From Trichobilharzia regenti (lineage: Eukaryota > Platyhelminthes > Trematoda > Strigeidida > Schistosomatidae): DNA of 64,000 nt. The position numbers and the translations under genes were made by a program. The notes under the pieces are model-generated. The model searched no databases. It had not been told where the DNA came from and saw nothing but the letters and a program-made list of their open reading frames with translations. Location of the stretch: positions 119,379,809 through 119,443,808 of the forward strand of contig OX235264.1 in assembly GCA_944472135.2 (NCBI GenBank). Direction: 5' to 3'. This document shows, in pieces, positions 1-9,853 of the stretch; position 1 is the first letter of the stretch, and every line of letters starts with the position of its first letter.

Positions 1-150
1 AAGTTTCAACTAGAGGTGTTATCCCTAGGTCCCGAGTTTAGTGACTATAATCCTAAAGATATTATTATTATCATCATCATTAGTCAGCCTAATCTTTGGT
101 GAATATATTTAAACATAAAATTTTCTTTTTCAAGTTCAAACTTCACTTAG
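1..150 (+). other. 3' end of an intron
   Basis: AT-rich sequence ending in a pyrimidine-rich tract (about 119-133) and CTTAG at 146-150, directly before an open frame without repeats. I read it as the acceptor side of an intron whose donor lies outside the window. Confidence 0.6.
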
Positions 151-311
151 TAGATGATGCGAGCGCTGATGGGATAACAGCTATCATCTCAACATTACGT
201 GGTGATTTACCGCATCGTTTAAGTTATGCAGCAGAATTTGATCTGGATTCAGAGTCAGAGGAAAGCAGAGAACTTGAAGCAATTCTTCTACAAGAAAGTC
301 TTGATGTATAA
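151..311 (+). CDS. Terminal coding exon of an unrecognised host gene
   Basis: Fifty-three codons run from a split codon at the acceptor (CTTAG at 146-150) to the TAA at 309-311. An in-frame ATG exists at 96, but it lies in intron-like sequence, so I take 151 as the exon start. The peptide begins DDASADGITAIISTL and ends in an acidic stretch (residues like DLDSESEESRELEAILLQES) that resembles a ubiquitin-interacting motif. That resemblance is only an inference. It matches none of the transposon families in the window and has no internal stop, unlike almost every other frame here. The upstream exons lie to the left of the window. I do not recognise the protein. Confidence 0.6.
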
Positions 312-718
312 TATAATATTTATCACCGTGCGACCGAAAATTTGTACAAATATACATGCCTACGTATATGATGTGTCAAGTTCCTTCCAATTAAATAAGC
401 ACAGGATACATTTAGAGATGTACTTTTCAGGTGTACATATTTAAGGCTAATTCACCAGTACTACTGTAATCTATATATGTGTTTTTGCATGTGAGTGAGA
501 ATGAATGAAATATATTCATTATAAACTCCGAGAGCTTTTATTTTAGTTTGACTTATACTGGATTATCTAGTTGGTCATATGTTCTCTTTGTGTTGTAGGA
601 ACTTTTTATTACCACAGTTGACAGTGCCGACAGGATCGTACGCCACCTAATGGTTCCATACATCATTTTCTGGAAGGCTGTATGCTGTGTGAATTAGCCT
701 AGATCAAATAGTATTCAC
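312..718 (+). other. Probable 3' UTR and flanking sequence
   Basis: No open frame or recognised repeat. AT-rich sequence follows the stop of the terminal exon. There is no textbook AATAAA close to the stop; AATATA and ATGAAATA variants are present (about 310-320 and 500-515), so the poly(A) site is uncertain. Confidence 0.35.
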
Positions 719-840
719 GCGTCGGTGGTTTAGAGGTAGAATGATCTCTAATCTGATATAAGGTCTGATGCAAAGAATACCACTGTTACCGAAGCTTCAA
801 GGCCCAAGATTAGAACCTGAAACTCAAACGAGATGGAAAT
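719..840 (+). repeat. tRNA-Gly-like SINE head, degenerate
   Basis: GCGTCGGTGGTTTAGAGGTA at 719-738 reads like the 5' half of a tRNA-Gly, with a box A-like core. The 3' half has decayed: no clear GGTTCGA box B follows. It matches the start of the Gly-like SINEs elsewhere in the window, so it is probably a SINE relic and not a functional tRNA. Confidence 0.4.
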
Positions 841-1284
841 TTGAAACATATAATTCATACTACTTAAAATTATATATAAGTAGCTCAAGTTGTTCTGGCA
901 AATTTTATTGATAATCCACCTCCATTGTGGAAATTGTTTACATGCGATACGGAATTGACAGCGTAATCTTTTGCGAAATGTTTACTGCTCGTATAAAATC
1001 TGCAAATGAAGCATTTATCCATAGTAAATCATACGGTGCTACTTATTTCCATCTGAAAAAAGACTCAACCCTCCGGGATGTTTCTGCTTTATTTTCTTCT
1101 TGAAGTAGACAACGGTAGATTGGAAGTCATTTAGAAGTTTGCGTTATTTTATGTTACCATACAAAGAAATAACTGGAAGATGAGGACATTTAGGCGAAGA
1201 AGATAGTAGACACATTGAGTTGGAGAGAAATTTAAGCAGCCTAGAGGTTTAAGCCGATCATCAAATAATTATTTGATTGGTTGG
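841..1284. other. No recognised feature
   Basis: AT-rich, frames broken, no motif or repeat that I can name. Confidence 0.3.
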
Positions 1285-1340
1285 AGGGACTTCATCATGA
1301 GTTGACATCACTTAGAGAACCACAGGAAAACCAGCTGAGA

Positions 1341-1392
1341 GTACTGGACAGCCAGCTGTTTCGTCCTAGTTTGGGACTCTTCATCAGTACGC
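1341..1392 (-). ncRNA. Hammerhead-like ribozyme in Thr-like SINE (inverted arm)
   Basis: On the minus strand: CTGATGA, then three extra bases, stem II GTCC/GGAC, GAAA, a stem III that can pair CAGC with GCTG, and the cleavage triplet GTC followed by CAGTAC. CAGTAC can pair with GTAC upstream of the core. The extra AGA between the core and stem II makes activity doubtful. Confidence 0.5.
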
Positions 1393-1701
1393 ACCCATCA
1401 GGGTTCTAACACAATTAATCGAAGGAAAAATCCTTACAAAACCAATAAGTGAATACTGATCTGATGCTCAATAATGACTGACCCTATTCAGGTAGTTAAC
1501 CTGGGGTTCTAGTGGGAAACCATGACCAGTAGGGTATAGCAGGTTGAAGATAAGGCAGAAACTCATCAAAGAAGACATTGTGAAATGGTATCGCTATGTC
1601 GTGAATTGGCAGAAGTTAGCATTCAAGGATCACTGGATCGGGTCCCAGTGGCTGGATGGTCTACGAGATGGCTAGGCTTGTAAACAGAGAGTCCTGGGTG
1701 C

Positions 1702-1751
1702 GTAGTGCTGAAAAGTCCTAAACTAGGACGAAACAGCTGGCTGTCCAGTAC
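1702..1751 (+). ncRNA. Hammerhead-like ribozyme in Thr-like SINE
   Basis: Stem I GTAGTG (1702-1707) pairs with CAGTAC (1746-1751) with one mismatch. The core is CTGAAAA (1708-1714, so G8 is A instead of G). Stem II is GTCC/GGAC. GAAA is at 1730-1733. Stem III ACAGC/GCTGT has five pairs and a two-base loop, and the cleavage triplet is GTC (1743-1745). All three helices are present; the G8 change probably inactivates this copy. Confidence 0.6.
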
Positions 1752-1802
1752 TCCCAGGTTTCCCAGGTTCTCCAACTGATTTCAGCTCATGGTGGAATCC
1801 TA

Positions 1803-2607
1803 CGTGCAATAATAATTTACTTTATTCCAAAGATAGTACTCATTATACAGAATGGAATTCTCAGCATTTGTCACAATATCTCTCATCTGATTTACTTAAA
1901 ATATAAATGGAATTAAAAATTAAAACAAAAGTAACCAGAGGAATTTGTCCACTTTCACGATATAAAGTCAAAAATATTCTAAGCACGAATTGAGATCATT
2001 AAATATAATAATAATAATAACAACAGTGAGTCTGTTTCAAGTAGTATTGCCGATTCAGTTTGGATATCTTAACATGTTATGGATTATTGAATCTAATGTT
2101 CTGCTGATATAGTATGGTGAGGGGAAATACAAAGTTAACAGTTGTATAACACAGCTTTAATGCTGCTCACAATTATGAAAAAATAAACAAATAATATTGA
2201 GAGGATAATAAATATAAGAAGTACAATAACAGTAAAGGTTGATGGTGTAAGGGTGGATGAAATGGTTTATTTACTAGTGCAAATAAGGTTAGCTAGTTGT
2301 TTCATGCTTGACACTATTTTGTATCACATAAAAGAATCCGTGCCAAATATGATATAGTGGAATTTTCATACTTAGATGTACGTGCATAAAGTCTTCTGAA
2401 AAGACTTCTTGTTTTACCTGAGGAAGAGACAAAATGTTGGATCGCCGGGTAAAGTGGGGGATGCTCACAGTCTGACAAATCTCCCTTGGCAAACTTATTG
2501 CATGAAATCAAGTGCTTACCAGTGACAATGTCAACTATATGGCCAAATGGTATTTCACTCGCCCTACTGACGGTCAGTCTTCAGAGTTCTAAGAAGTATG
2601 ACATAAT
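1803..2607 (-). mobile_element. CR1-like LINE 3' fragment
   Basis: On the minus strand the end of ORF2 is readable at about 2290-2600 (ISCNKFAKGDLSD, LYARTSKYE), followed by a 3' UTR. It ends in the tail complementary to AATAATAATTTACTTTATTCC near 1808-1830. The same protein and tail occur at 5556-6780, where the reverse transcriptase part is longer. This copy is 5'-truncated near 2607 and broken by frameshifts. I infer the CR1-like class from the RT C-terminus seen in the longer copy. Confidence 0.6.
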
Positions 2608-3885
2608 GTTTTTTGAACTATATGTTTGACCTGACAATCATTAGTTTTTAACTTCCCATCTTTTTTCCCTTTTACTCTACAATCTAATATTGGAAGCTCC
2701 CCTTCCTGACTTTCCGATTCATAAGTGAATTGGTTTGTCTCTACCTTTGAATTAATGTTTTCGAAAAGTCTATCTATATCCCACGTAGGATATGCAGTAA
2801 AAAGGAAAGAAGATGGGAAGTTAAACACTAGTATGTGTTCACAGGTAACCCACACATTCAAACAGACATTTCGACTTCGGATCATCCCATCCTATGTCAA
2901 TAAAAATAGGATTGGTGAAAAGTTTAAGTGACAGCAGGGCACAAACCTAAGTAGTATCAAGGGGACTCTAAGACAGGAAGCAAGGCATACAAGAGAAGCT
3001 TTGAAACTCAATATTTACCTTGATAAACTAGTCAGAAAGTATGTAGGGAAATGTAGAAATAAACTTAATAATAATAGTAGTGATAGTGATAGTAATAATA
3101 ATAATAATAACAATAATGATAATAGTAATCGTAGTAATCAGAGTAATATTAATGGCAACATACATGTCAAACATGCAAAGGATAATGGCAACACCAACAA
3201 TAAGGAATTTAAATCATCAGTAGTAATTCCATACAAGGAAGGAACCCAGTAAAACCTTACTCAGGATTCTTAACAAGGCAGGAATAAGAGTGGCTGGCAT
3301 TTAAACCACCCACAAACTTAGTTAGGAACAAGCCTTTTCGATTAAAGCATCAATCCTGTGAAGCTTTTAAAATAGAACAATTTAGTTTATTTAATATCCT
3401 GGCTGCAATGATTATCAGTTCAAACACATACATCAAAGTAGTAGAACATGGGCAGTTAGACTAGCCGAACATAAAAACCTAGCAAAATCTAGATTAATTC
3501 AGCTATAGCACTCACTACATGCAGTTACACACAACCACACAATGGGATGATGGGATATGATGACAGTTTTAAAATCTAATGTTACAGGGTGGATGGAGGG
3601 ATTGATAACAGAAACTTTGTTCATCGAATCAACTGACAGGGAATACGTGTAATAGAAATGATTCAACACCTGTCCACCCAGATATCTGGAGAATTCTGCT
3701 TCCCTAACGACGACAAATAGGAGAGAACAAAGAAAACTATAAAAAAAACTCAAGTTTCGAAGTCGTGTGATTACAAAAAAATCACAACATTAAATTGTGT
3801 TCGGAACCTCGACATCCAGTAAATACTAATATTGTTTCACACACTCTGTGTGATACATCTGATAAACAAACTAATATGGAATTAT
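2608..3885. mobile_element. Penelope-like element, head-to-head copy
   Basis: The minus-strand arm (2608-2790) encodes PLE reverse transcriptase around FTYESESQEGELPILDCRVK. At about 2790 the orientation flips and the plus strand repeats the same region (AVKRKEDGKLNTS). It then continues through the RT/endonuclease linker (about 2990-3250, containing the Asn/Ser/Asp codon run), a frameshifted linker (NLVRNKPFRLKHQ) and a remnant of the GIY-YIG domain and 3' tail ending near 3885 (TGTTCGGAAC, then CACACTCTGTGTGATACATC). Several stops and frameshifts make it non-functional. Confidence 0.7.
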
Positions 3886-4033
3886 CTAACCTCAAGTCAA
3901 GCCACCTCTTTTGACAACTGCCGGCATGAACTTCTGAGAACCTCTGAGCCTGTAATCAGTCAATAGTGTTGCCATGCTTAGATGTATGTGATTGGTCTAG
4001 TAATGTGACGTTCCTGAGGGGGTGTGGTTGGTG

Positions 4034-4090
4034 AACTGTACAGCTGAAGAGTCCCAAATTAAGACGAAACAACTGTCAGTTATTCCCTGG
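4034..4090 (+). ncRNA. Hammerhead-like core in a Thr-like SINE relic
   Basis: CTGAAGA (4044-4050), stem II GTC/GAC with one mismatch above, GAAA (4066-4069), stem III ACA/TGT with a two-base loop and GTC at 4075-4077. The catalytic bases match the hammerhead consensus, but stem I (GTACAG against AGTTAT) no longer pairs. It sits in a short SINE relic that runs to about 4130. Confidence 0.5.
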
Positions 4091-4139
4091 TGATTTCCAA
4101 TGCCAGTTAGTTCATGCTATGGTTTGAAATAAGTCTAAT

Positions 4140-4630
4140 TACTTGATCTAACAGATTATTATTTAGTGTAATTCACGCACTTCTGTTCGACTCTTTACTC
4201 CCTTCTTGCCTATAATTAGCTTCACTAACAATAATGTATATGATTATAAAATATAAAAAATCTGTTTTAAATTCATTTATATACAGATTTTTAAGGTTTT
4301 TCTTTTTTGTTCTGATTACCTGACACAAGTATGATTCAGTGCTACTAATGATCTCACCACTGGAATATTATCTTCATATTGAAATATATACCAATTACTT
4401 ATTACTTTTGTCTAAAGTAAAACTATTTCTGTTTTGCAATCTGTTTTTCTTCTTCTTATTATTATTAGTCCAGAAACTTCTGTTGTCTTTAGAGGGAAAT
4501 TCTAAACAAGATTTAATATTTTATGCATTTTTGGTGATCAATGATTTAACAGTGTAATCGAAATATGGATCGGTACAGAACTCGAACCAGTAGGCTTTAA
4601 ATTACCAATCTGGCTGTCTACAAGAGGAAC
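4140..4630. other. AT-rich, no recognised feature
   Basis: Low-complexity AT-rich sequence with a hydrophobic short frame that I take as chance. No repeat recognised. Confidence 0.3.
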
Positions 4631-4644
4631 AATAAAAATCAACT

Positions 4645-5366
4645 TTATATAGTTTGGTTTGTAAGGATCAGTTATGTTTTACAGGTTGATCACGGATTGA
4701 TATCAGTTAGAGAACCATTGAAAACCAGGAAGTACTGGACAGCTGCTGTTTCATCCTAGTGCTTGGGAATCATCGGCAGTACGCACCCACTGGGATTCGA
4801 ACCCAGGCTGAATGGTATACGAGCTTGCCTTGTAACCGGAAGGTCACGGGTTCGAAACCCAGTGGGTGCGTACTGCCGATGATTCCCAAACTAGGATGAA
4901 ACAGCAGCTGTCCAGTACTCCCTGGTTTTCAATGGTTCTCTAACTGATATCAATCCGTGATCAACCCGTAAAACATAACTAATCCTTACAAACCAAACTA
5001 TAGAAAGTTAGTCTGATGCTCGCTAGTGACTTGCTACAGGTTGGAGTTTCCTGAGTTCTAGTGAGAAGTCGTGATCAGTGAGGTCCAATTAGATGTCACG
5101 TGTGTGGATAGATGTCCCACCAACGACAATGGTTGGGGTCGCGCTAAATCACGAATTAGTAGAAGTTAGAATTCACAAGCCATTGAATCGGGTCCCAGTG
5201 ACTGAATGGTATACGAGCTTGCCTTGTGACCGGAAGGTCCTAGCTTCTAATCCCAGCGGGTGCGACTGCCGATGATTCCCAAACTAGGATGAAACAGCAG
5301 CTGTCCAGTACTCCCTGGTTTTCAATGGTTGTCTAACTGATATCAATCCGTGATCAACCCGTAAAA
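4645..5366. repeat. Composite Thr-like SINE insertion (inverted unit plus tandem dimer)
   Basis: A single 722 bp insertion flanked by the 14 bp direct repeat AATAAAAATCAACT (4631-4644 and 5367-5380). It starts with an inverted 3' end (4645 to about 4812). Two plus-strand units follow: a 5'-truncated one (to about 5010) and a complete one starting GAAAGTTAGTCTGATGCTCG (about 5010-5366). tRNA-like parts with box B occur twice (near 4850 and 5240). Each unit carries the hammerhead segment (GATGA, CCCAAACTAGG, ATGAAACAGC), with a damaged 5' core. The neighbouring composite at 13744-14629 shares private substitutions. Confidence 0.75.
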
Positions 5367-5399
5367 AATAAAAATCAACTACTAATCAGTCAATCTTTT

Positions 5400-5550
5400 T
5401 AATGAATGTGTCAGGTGGTCGACAACGGAAAACACAGATAGAGACAGAGAAGAGAAGAGTAAGACAAGCTGGCTGACAACTAATATCACTGATGATATTC
5501 TTAATTGTGGTGGTGGACTGGTTTTTGCGGAAGACTGTGCGCTGAGAGTG
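5400..5550 (+). mobile_element. RTE-like LINE fragment
   Basis: Short reverse transcriptase remnant on the plus strand: GTGGTCGACAACGGAAAA and the ISDDILNCGG-like codons near 5490-5530 match the RT region that is longer at 48.7 and 58.3 kb. Broken frame. Confidence 0.45.
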
Positions 5551-5555
5551 ATAAT

Positions 5556-6780
5556 AATAATAATAATTTACTTTATTCCAAAAGCAGTACTTGTGATACA
5601 GAATGGAATTTTCAGCATTAATCACAATATTGCATCTAATTTCCCCAAAATGTGAATAAAAATTAATCACACAGAAAATTTTCCACATTTACAATAGAGG
5701 TAGTGTCAAAAACATGCAGCATATAAAATGGAAATAGCAATAATAATGATAACAGCTAGGGTAATAATAATAATACAAGTGAAAATCACCGTGGGCTTGT
5801 TTCACACAGTATTGTCGACTCGGTATAGAAATCCTAACATGTTTAAAAATGTTGAATATAATGTTCTCTTTACATGACATGGTAAGGGGAAAACAAAGAT
5901 TACAGCAGTCATGGAGATAAGTTGGTGTTTGCAATTATGAGAGTAAAACAGAGAAGTAACAGGAACATAAACATAATAGAAATATTAAAGGCAAAACTTG
6001 AAAGTATACAAGGATGGATGGAGGAAATTGTTTATTTACTAGATGGAAAAAGGTTAGTTAGTTCTTTCCTGACACTATTTTCATCACATACAATCGTGCC
6101 AAGTATGGTATGAAAGAATTTTTATACTTAGACGTGCGAGCATACAGTTTTCTGAAGTTACTCCTTGTTCTACCTGAGGAGATGCAAAGTGAAAACTGAG
6201 TTTGAAGTGGATGCTCCAAGTCAGACAAAATCCCTTTAGCAAATTTATTGCATGAAGTCAAGTGCCTATCGACAACGACGTTAACTATGTGGTCCACTGG
6301 GACACCACTCACCCTACTGACTGACCGTCTTCAGCATTCTACGAATTGTGACATAGTCCTTTTTAAGCAAACCAGGAAAGAATAAGGGTGAACAATAAAG
6401 AAGAATAGGTAGGATGCAAGAGTAGGTGAACTGTAAGGGAGGGGTTGAGTTATATACCCGAGTGTCTTAACTTCTTAATGTAAAATGTCAGGCGGAATAT
6501 TTTACTGGAGATTCCTAAGACATGGGAAGTCCAGGAGAGATCAGAAGAGAGAATAAGTCCAAGATACTTAATTTCTGATTTGATTCCTATATCACTGTCG
6601 TCGATCTAACAACTGCCATGAGAATAGATGACTTCTTCTAACTGTCTTTTACATCTTAAGTTGAAATTAAAAGTTTGACACTTAGAAGGATTCAGTTTAA
6701 GATTGTTAGACAGAAAAACGTCGGACCGATGAGAGAATTCTAGAAGATCTGGATTTCACCTATGAATGATTTATGTTAAA
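5556..6780 (-). mobile_element. CR1-like LINE, 3' half of reverse transcriptase ORF
   Basis: Read on the minus strand from 6780, frames give the C-terminal RT region (LKLNPSKCQTFNF, then IKYLGLILSSDLSW). After this comes the post-RT segment that ends as an open 84-codon frame at 6058-6312 (VPVDHIVNVVVDRHLT, LYARTSKYKNS). A 3' UTR follows and ends in the same tail as the 1803-2607 copy, next to a GATAAT-type trinucleotide run at 5548-5565. It is 5'-truncated and has stops, so it is a dead copy. RT motif C and the endonuclease are missing. Confidence 0.65.
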
Positions 6781-6784
6781 TGTA

Positions 6785-7790
6785 ACGTAAAGCCGAAGAT
6801 TTGTAGGCGAAATTTCGGTGAAGTTGTGTTCTCTAAGCCGGAGGCATTACTTGGCAACCTTTCATCGTCTTAGTAGGCAGCATCTTCAGTGCATACATCA
6901 GTTTGTTTTAGTCATCTCTCCTGATGGAAACATTGAGTATGATTGGTTGCCTTTGTTTGTTCTCATACCCTATAGTCTATTTGTGTTGGTATTGATTGTT
7001 TCCTTGATCTGCAGTTTGACTTACTGTGCATTAGATTTCCTTCTTGTGGATTGGTTAATTCTGTCTATGTTAATGTGCGTGTTAATTGCTGATTCAAAAA
7101 TTCTCTAGAGTTTTTGATGCTTTCTCCGTCTAATAATTGAACGTTGTCCAAATCAAACTGATGTCCGTGGTTGTCTGAATGTAGTGATATGAGGGAGAGG
7201 ATGTCATGTCTTTTGATGACCAGTTTATGATCGTGGATATGAACATCAAAACGGCGTCCATTATGGTCAATGTTTCAACATTGCAATTTATTTTGTAGAT
7301 GATTTCGGTTTTATCTTCTTTCTGTCCTAAGTCGTTTTTTTATTTTTTTGATTTCAGCTTGACTCTACACTGTATTTTTGTTACATGTGTGGAATTTTCA
7401 GCGTGGATATCGGTAGCCCAAATTTTTCAGGCCGACCATAGATATCAGGTGTGCGTCGGCGAGTTCTCGAACCCCGGACCATGTGCATGGTCGGCGAGAG
7501 TCCTAACCACTGTGACACCGACGCTTGGTTGATATTGAGCCAGCTGAGTGAAGTCATTTTGTTGGTTTTTGTAACATTTGCGGTATCAGTTACTACAGGT
7601 TCGAAGAGTGTTTCAGTGATTTCTGAAATGTCCTTTATATATGGAGGGACGATTTTATTTGGGCTTTCTATAAACGACTTTGATTTGGTTAGTTGTGTTG
7701 GGGTAAGATGTCTTGTGATGAAGTTTCGTGGATATCCACTTTTTTCGAAGACGTTCATAAGATAGTTTTTCATCAGTCCATAAGAAGGAA
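6785..7790 (-). pseudogene. Penelope-like element pol fragment (RT C-terminus, GIY-YIG), split by a SINE
   Basis: The minus strand gives the thumb/linker peptide MKNYLMNVFEKSGYPRNF (from 7773) and PPYIKDISEITETLFEP, then is interrupted by the SINE at 7331-7535. It resumes with an eroded GIY-YIG domain (7120-7320: KTEIIYKINC then a decayed YIG region) and the 3' UTR ending near 6785. It is closely related to the intact ORF at 24872-26182. It has frameshifts and stops. Confidence 0.65.
7331..7535 (-). repeat. tRNA-Gly-like SINE nested in a PLE
   Basis: On the minus strand the element starts GCGTCGGTGTCACAGTGGTT (box A), has CGGGGTTCGAGAAC (box B), the fixed body with GATATCTATGGTCGGCCTG and ACCGATATCCACGCTGA, and ends in an AT-rich tail. 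Both the pol III promoter boxes and the acceptor-like ends (GCGTCGG and CCGACGC) are visible. Sister copies lie at 15.1, 17.2, 20.6, 27.1 and 60.1 kb. Confidence 0.75.
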
Positions 7791-7794
7791 ATGT

Positions 7795-8480
7795 TTCCTT
7801 TAATTCCTAGGGAAACATAGGGCTTCAGTCACACGTCTCCATTTCATTCGGTTCTCCTCAAACGTTTTCACTCACTTCCACGTCTGCCGACATGCCCTCA
7901 TCTCCTATTCACATGACATCCTCCATGTCACCTTCTCACTGATGACTAACTCGCCGCCTCTCATTCGGGTTCTACTCGAGATCCTAGCGCGTGATTTCAC
8001 TTGACTGGTGGTCATTATTCTCAGAGAGATCGCCCCCATTGTATGAGTGCTTTCGTTGCCGTTGATGACATCATGATAGCCACACCCTCGGTGTTCTCGT
8101 GGTTGTCATCTGTATGACCGGAGGAGATCACTGTCTTTCCAATTGACAATTTTGTGAGTCCACAACCATTCCATCTGCTTTCACATATTCTCAGTACTTG
8201 AATACCGTATGTTTTCATCTCATTTGCAATCTGGGCAGCTTTACCAGTCGGCATACATAGTGCAGATGTTCCATGTCCCCACAAAGACTTTTTCTTTTGT
8301 CACAATGAGGCTCATCGTACTGAAGTCTCTGTAGCAGTTTTCAGTACGATGAGTATCCTTGCGACAAGAGAAAAAGTTTGTGTGGTGATAAGGAATATCC
8401 GCACCACGTACAAGACTGGCAAAGCTGCCGAGATTGCAAATGAAGTTAACAAAATGTTGAACTTCAGGTCACGAAAACAA
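7795..8480. mobile_element. Internally deleted RTE-like LINE with inverted 5' end
   Basis: The minus strand carries an RTE 3' end (7800-8015) fused directly to the N-terminus of the endonuclease (8021-8284: TGKAAQIANEMKTYGIQVL, CESRWNGCGLTKL, SSGHTDDNHENTEGVAIM). These are the usual early apurinic-endonuclease blocks, including the ESRW-type motif. At about 8340 the orientation flips and the 5' end is repeated on the plus strand (TGCGACAAGAGAAAAAGTTTG to about 8460). The centre is an inverted repeat of CTCATCGTACTGAA. All of RT is missing. Confidence 0.6.
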
Positions 8481-8484
8481 CGGC

Positions 8485-8735
8485 TACCAATATAAGTAGC
8501 TTAGAGGGTGTGGAAACACACAAAAATAACTAATCATACTCAAGGTCACCCACCGGGAAAGATGACTAAAAAGGCTCGTAACTTAATCTGAAAGCTCACT
8601 TCAAATTGAAGTATGCACTGAGGATGTTGCCTGTTGAGGCGATGAAAGCTATGCAAGTAAAGCCTCCAACTCAGGGCACATAAACACACCGAAGCCATTC
8701 CCCGAGCTACAAATCTCCTCCATTATATCTAACAA
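8485..8735 (+). mobile_element. PLE 3' end
   Basis: Matches the last coding codons and 3' UTR of the PLE at 24872-26237 (AGCTCACTTCAAATTGAAGT at 8591-8610, and the MKAMQ-like tail), ending near 8735 with GAGCTACAAATCTCCTCC. With 6785-7790 on the other strand it probably forms one head-to-head PLE interrupted by the RTE fragment. Confidence 0.55.
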
Positions 8736-9030
8736 TGACTCGTCAGCCGGACGTATCAGCATTGCTAGAGAGTGATAGTGATCCAGCTGAAGCCTGAATC
8801 TAGCCGATATGTGAACAGATACCTGGTGAGTATTTCAGTTCCACACAACTTCAACCCAAAACAGCTGACACCGTTTGCACATACGGAGGTACCAGTGGGT
8901 CATTTGCCTAGTAGAAGGTGCCTAGCGTCTGAGTCAATGGGTTCTAGGATTGATTCTCTACTAGAACAGCATAACTCACTGAAGACATCCCACTATTAGT
9001 CACCACCGACCAAATGACCTTATGCCAACC
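8736..9030. other. No recognised feature
   Basis: Mixed-composition sequence with short frames; no repeat family recognised. Confidence 0.25.
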
Positions 9031-9039
9031 TCCAGATAC

Positions 9040-9480
9040 TGTTCAAGTCGTTGACATTGGAACAGAAACATATCATTTCCATCCGTTTGAAATCAATCCG
9101 GAAGTAATATACAGGTTTTATCGCTTGGCCCTAAATTTTGTGATAGTCATGTGAAAATTAACAAAAGGCATGCACAAATTCAGTTCGAAAGTCTCTACAC
9201 TCAAAAGGAAGGCCTAACACCCTCCTCATCAACTGAAGATGTTGAAAGACTTAAATCAACACTGGTTGATTGTTGCTATTATTACATGAATAGTAAACGC
9301 TATTGGGATAGTGTGTTAACCAAAAAACATACAGAAACTCGTGATGTTCTCCGTAAAAATGATAACAAAATAACAAGAAGACGGTTGCAGCGAAGAAAAT
9401 TTTCTTTTCGACGAAGTCATCATCTAGGCTGTACATTCGTGTATTTATATCAAATGGATGGGAAAATTCCAGAATAATTT
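9040..9480 (+). pseudogene. PLE N-terminal region
   Basis: The plus-strand frame reads YRFYRLALNF then IQFESLYTQKEGLTPSSST and VERLKSTLVDCC, the N-terminal block that precedes the RT palm in Penelope-like proteins. The frame is open from 9151 to 9477 but loses similarity after about 9380, where an ITRP-type block would be expected. It may be the 5' part of the element that continues at 11230-13005, interrupted by the minus-strand element at 9490-11207; the junctions do not prove this. Confidence 0.5.
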
Positions 9481-9489
9481 TCGGTTAAG

Positions 9490-9850
9490 GGTCAAATTAA
9501 TAAAAATTAAAATTAGGAATTAGAATGCCATAATAAACAGGGGGACGGATAAAACAAACCAAGTAGCATCATAATTACTGAGAAGATTGACATATTGTGC
9601 AATTAGGGGTTAGAAATGTAGAAATAACAGAATAGACAGGATGTTTGGATAAACAATCTAATGTGATGAATAATTGTTTATGCAGTCAGGGATTGAATAT
9701 GTAGAAATAGTAAAATGACAAAATAAACACGAAGTTCGGGTATGAAAATATGGTAGTGTAAACAGGGATTAAGAAAAACTTAAAATAACATGAATAAACA
9801 GGAAGTTTAGATAAGAAAGGCGATAGGATGGTCATTACTAAAAAATTACC
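9490..9850 (-). repeat. Degenerate tandem repeat in a PLE 3' UTR
   Basis: Four imperfect units built around the words AATTAGG/CAGGGATT, AGAAATAG/AAAATAAC and AATAAACAGGAAGTTTGG, spaced roughly 80-90 bp apart. They lie directly downstream of the minus-strand PLE stop codon. I see no coding potential. Confidence 0.5.
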
Positions 9851-9853
9851 TGT

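Larger units (their letters stand above)
1285..1812. repeat. Thr-like hammerhead SINE, head-to-head copy
   Basis: The left part (about 1290-1410) is an inverted copy of the 3' end. The right part (about 1505-1812, +) holds a tRNA-like box A (GTGGCTGGATGGTCTACGAG near 1650), a degenerate box B, the hammerhead segment and the conserved end that reads AACTGATTTCAGCTCATGRTG. The same family recurs at 4.6-5.4, 13.7-15.0, 16.7, 22.5, 41.6, 47.5, 50.7 and 63.3 kb. Younger copies have an anticodon loop CTTGTAA and box B GGTTCGAACCC, hence the tRNA-Thr-like label. This copy is old and diverged. Confidence 0.7.

Noticed and set aside
96..150. N-terminal codons from the ATG at 96
   Set aside because: The sequence is intron-like and ends in a polypyrimidine tract and CTTAG.
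3001..3252. Asn-rich small protein
   Set aside because: The flanking codons match the PLE linker on the same strand, so it is part of a decayed transposon ORF.
4339..4557. Hydrophobic 72-codon frame
   Set aside because: AT-rich sequence gives Leu/Phe-rich chance frames; no signal, homology or splice context.
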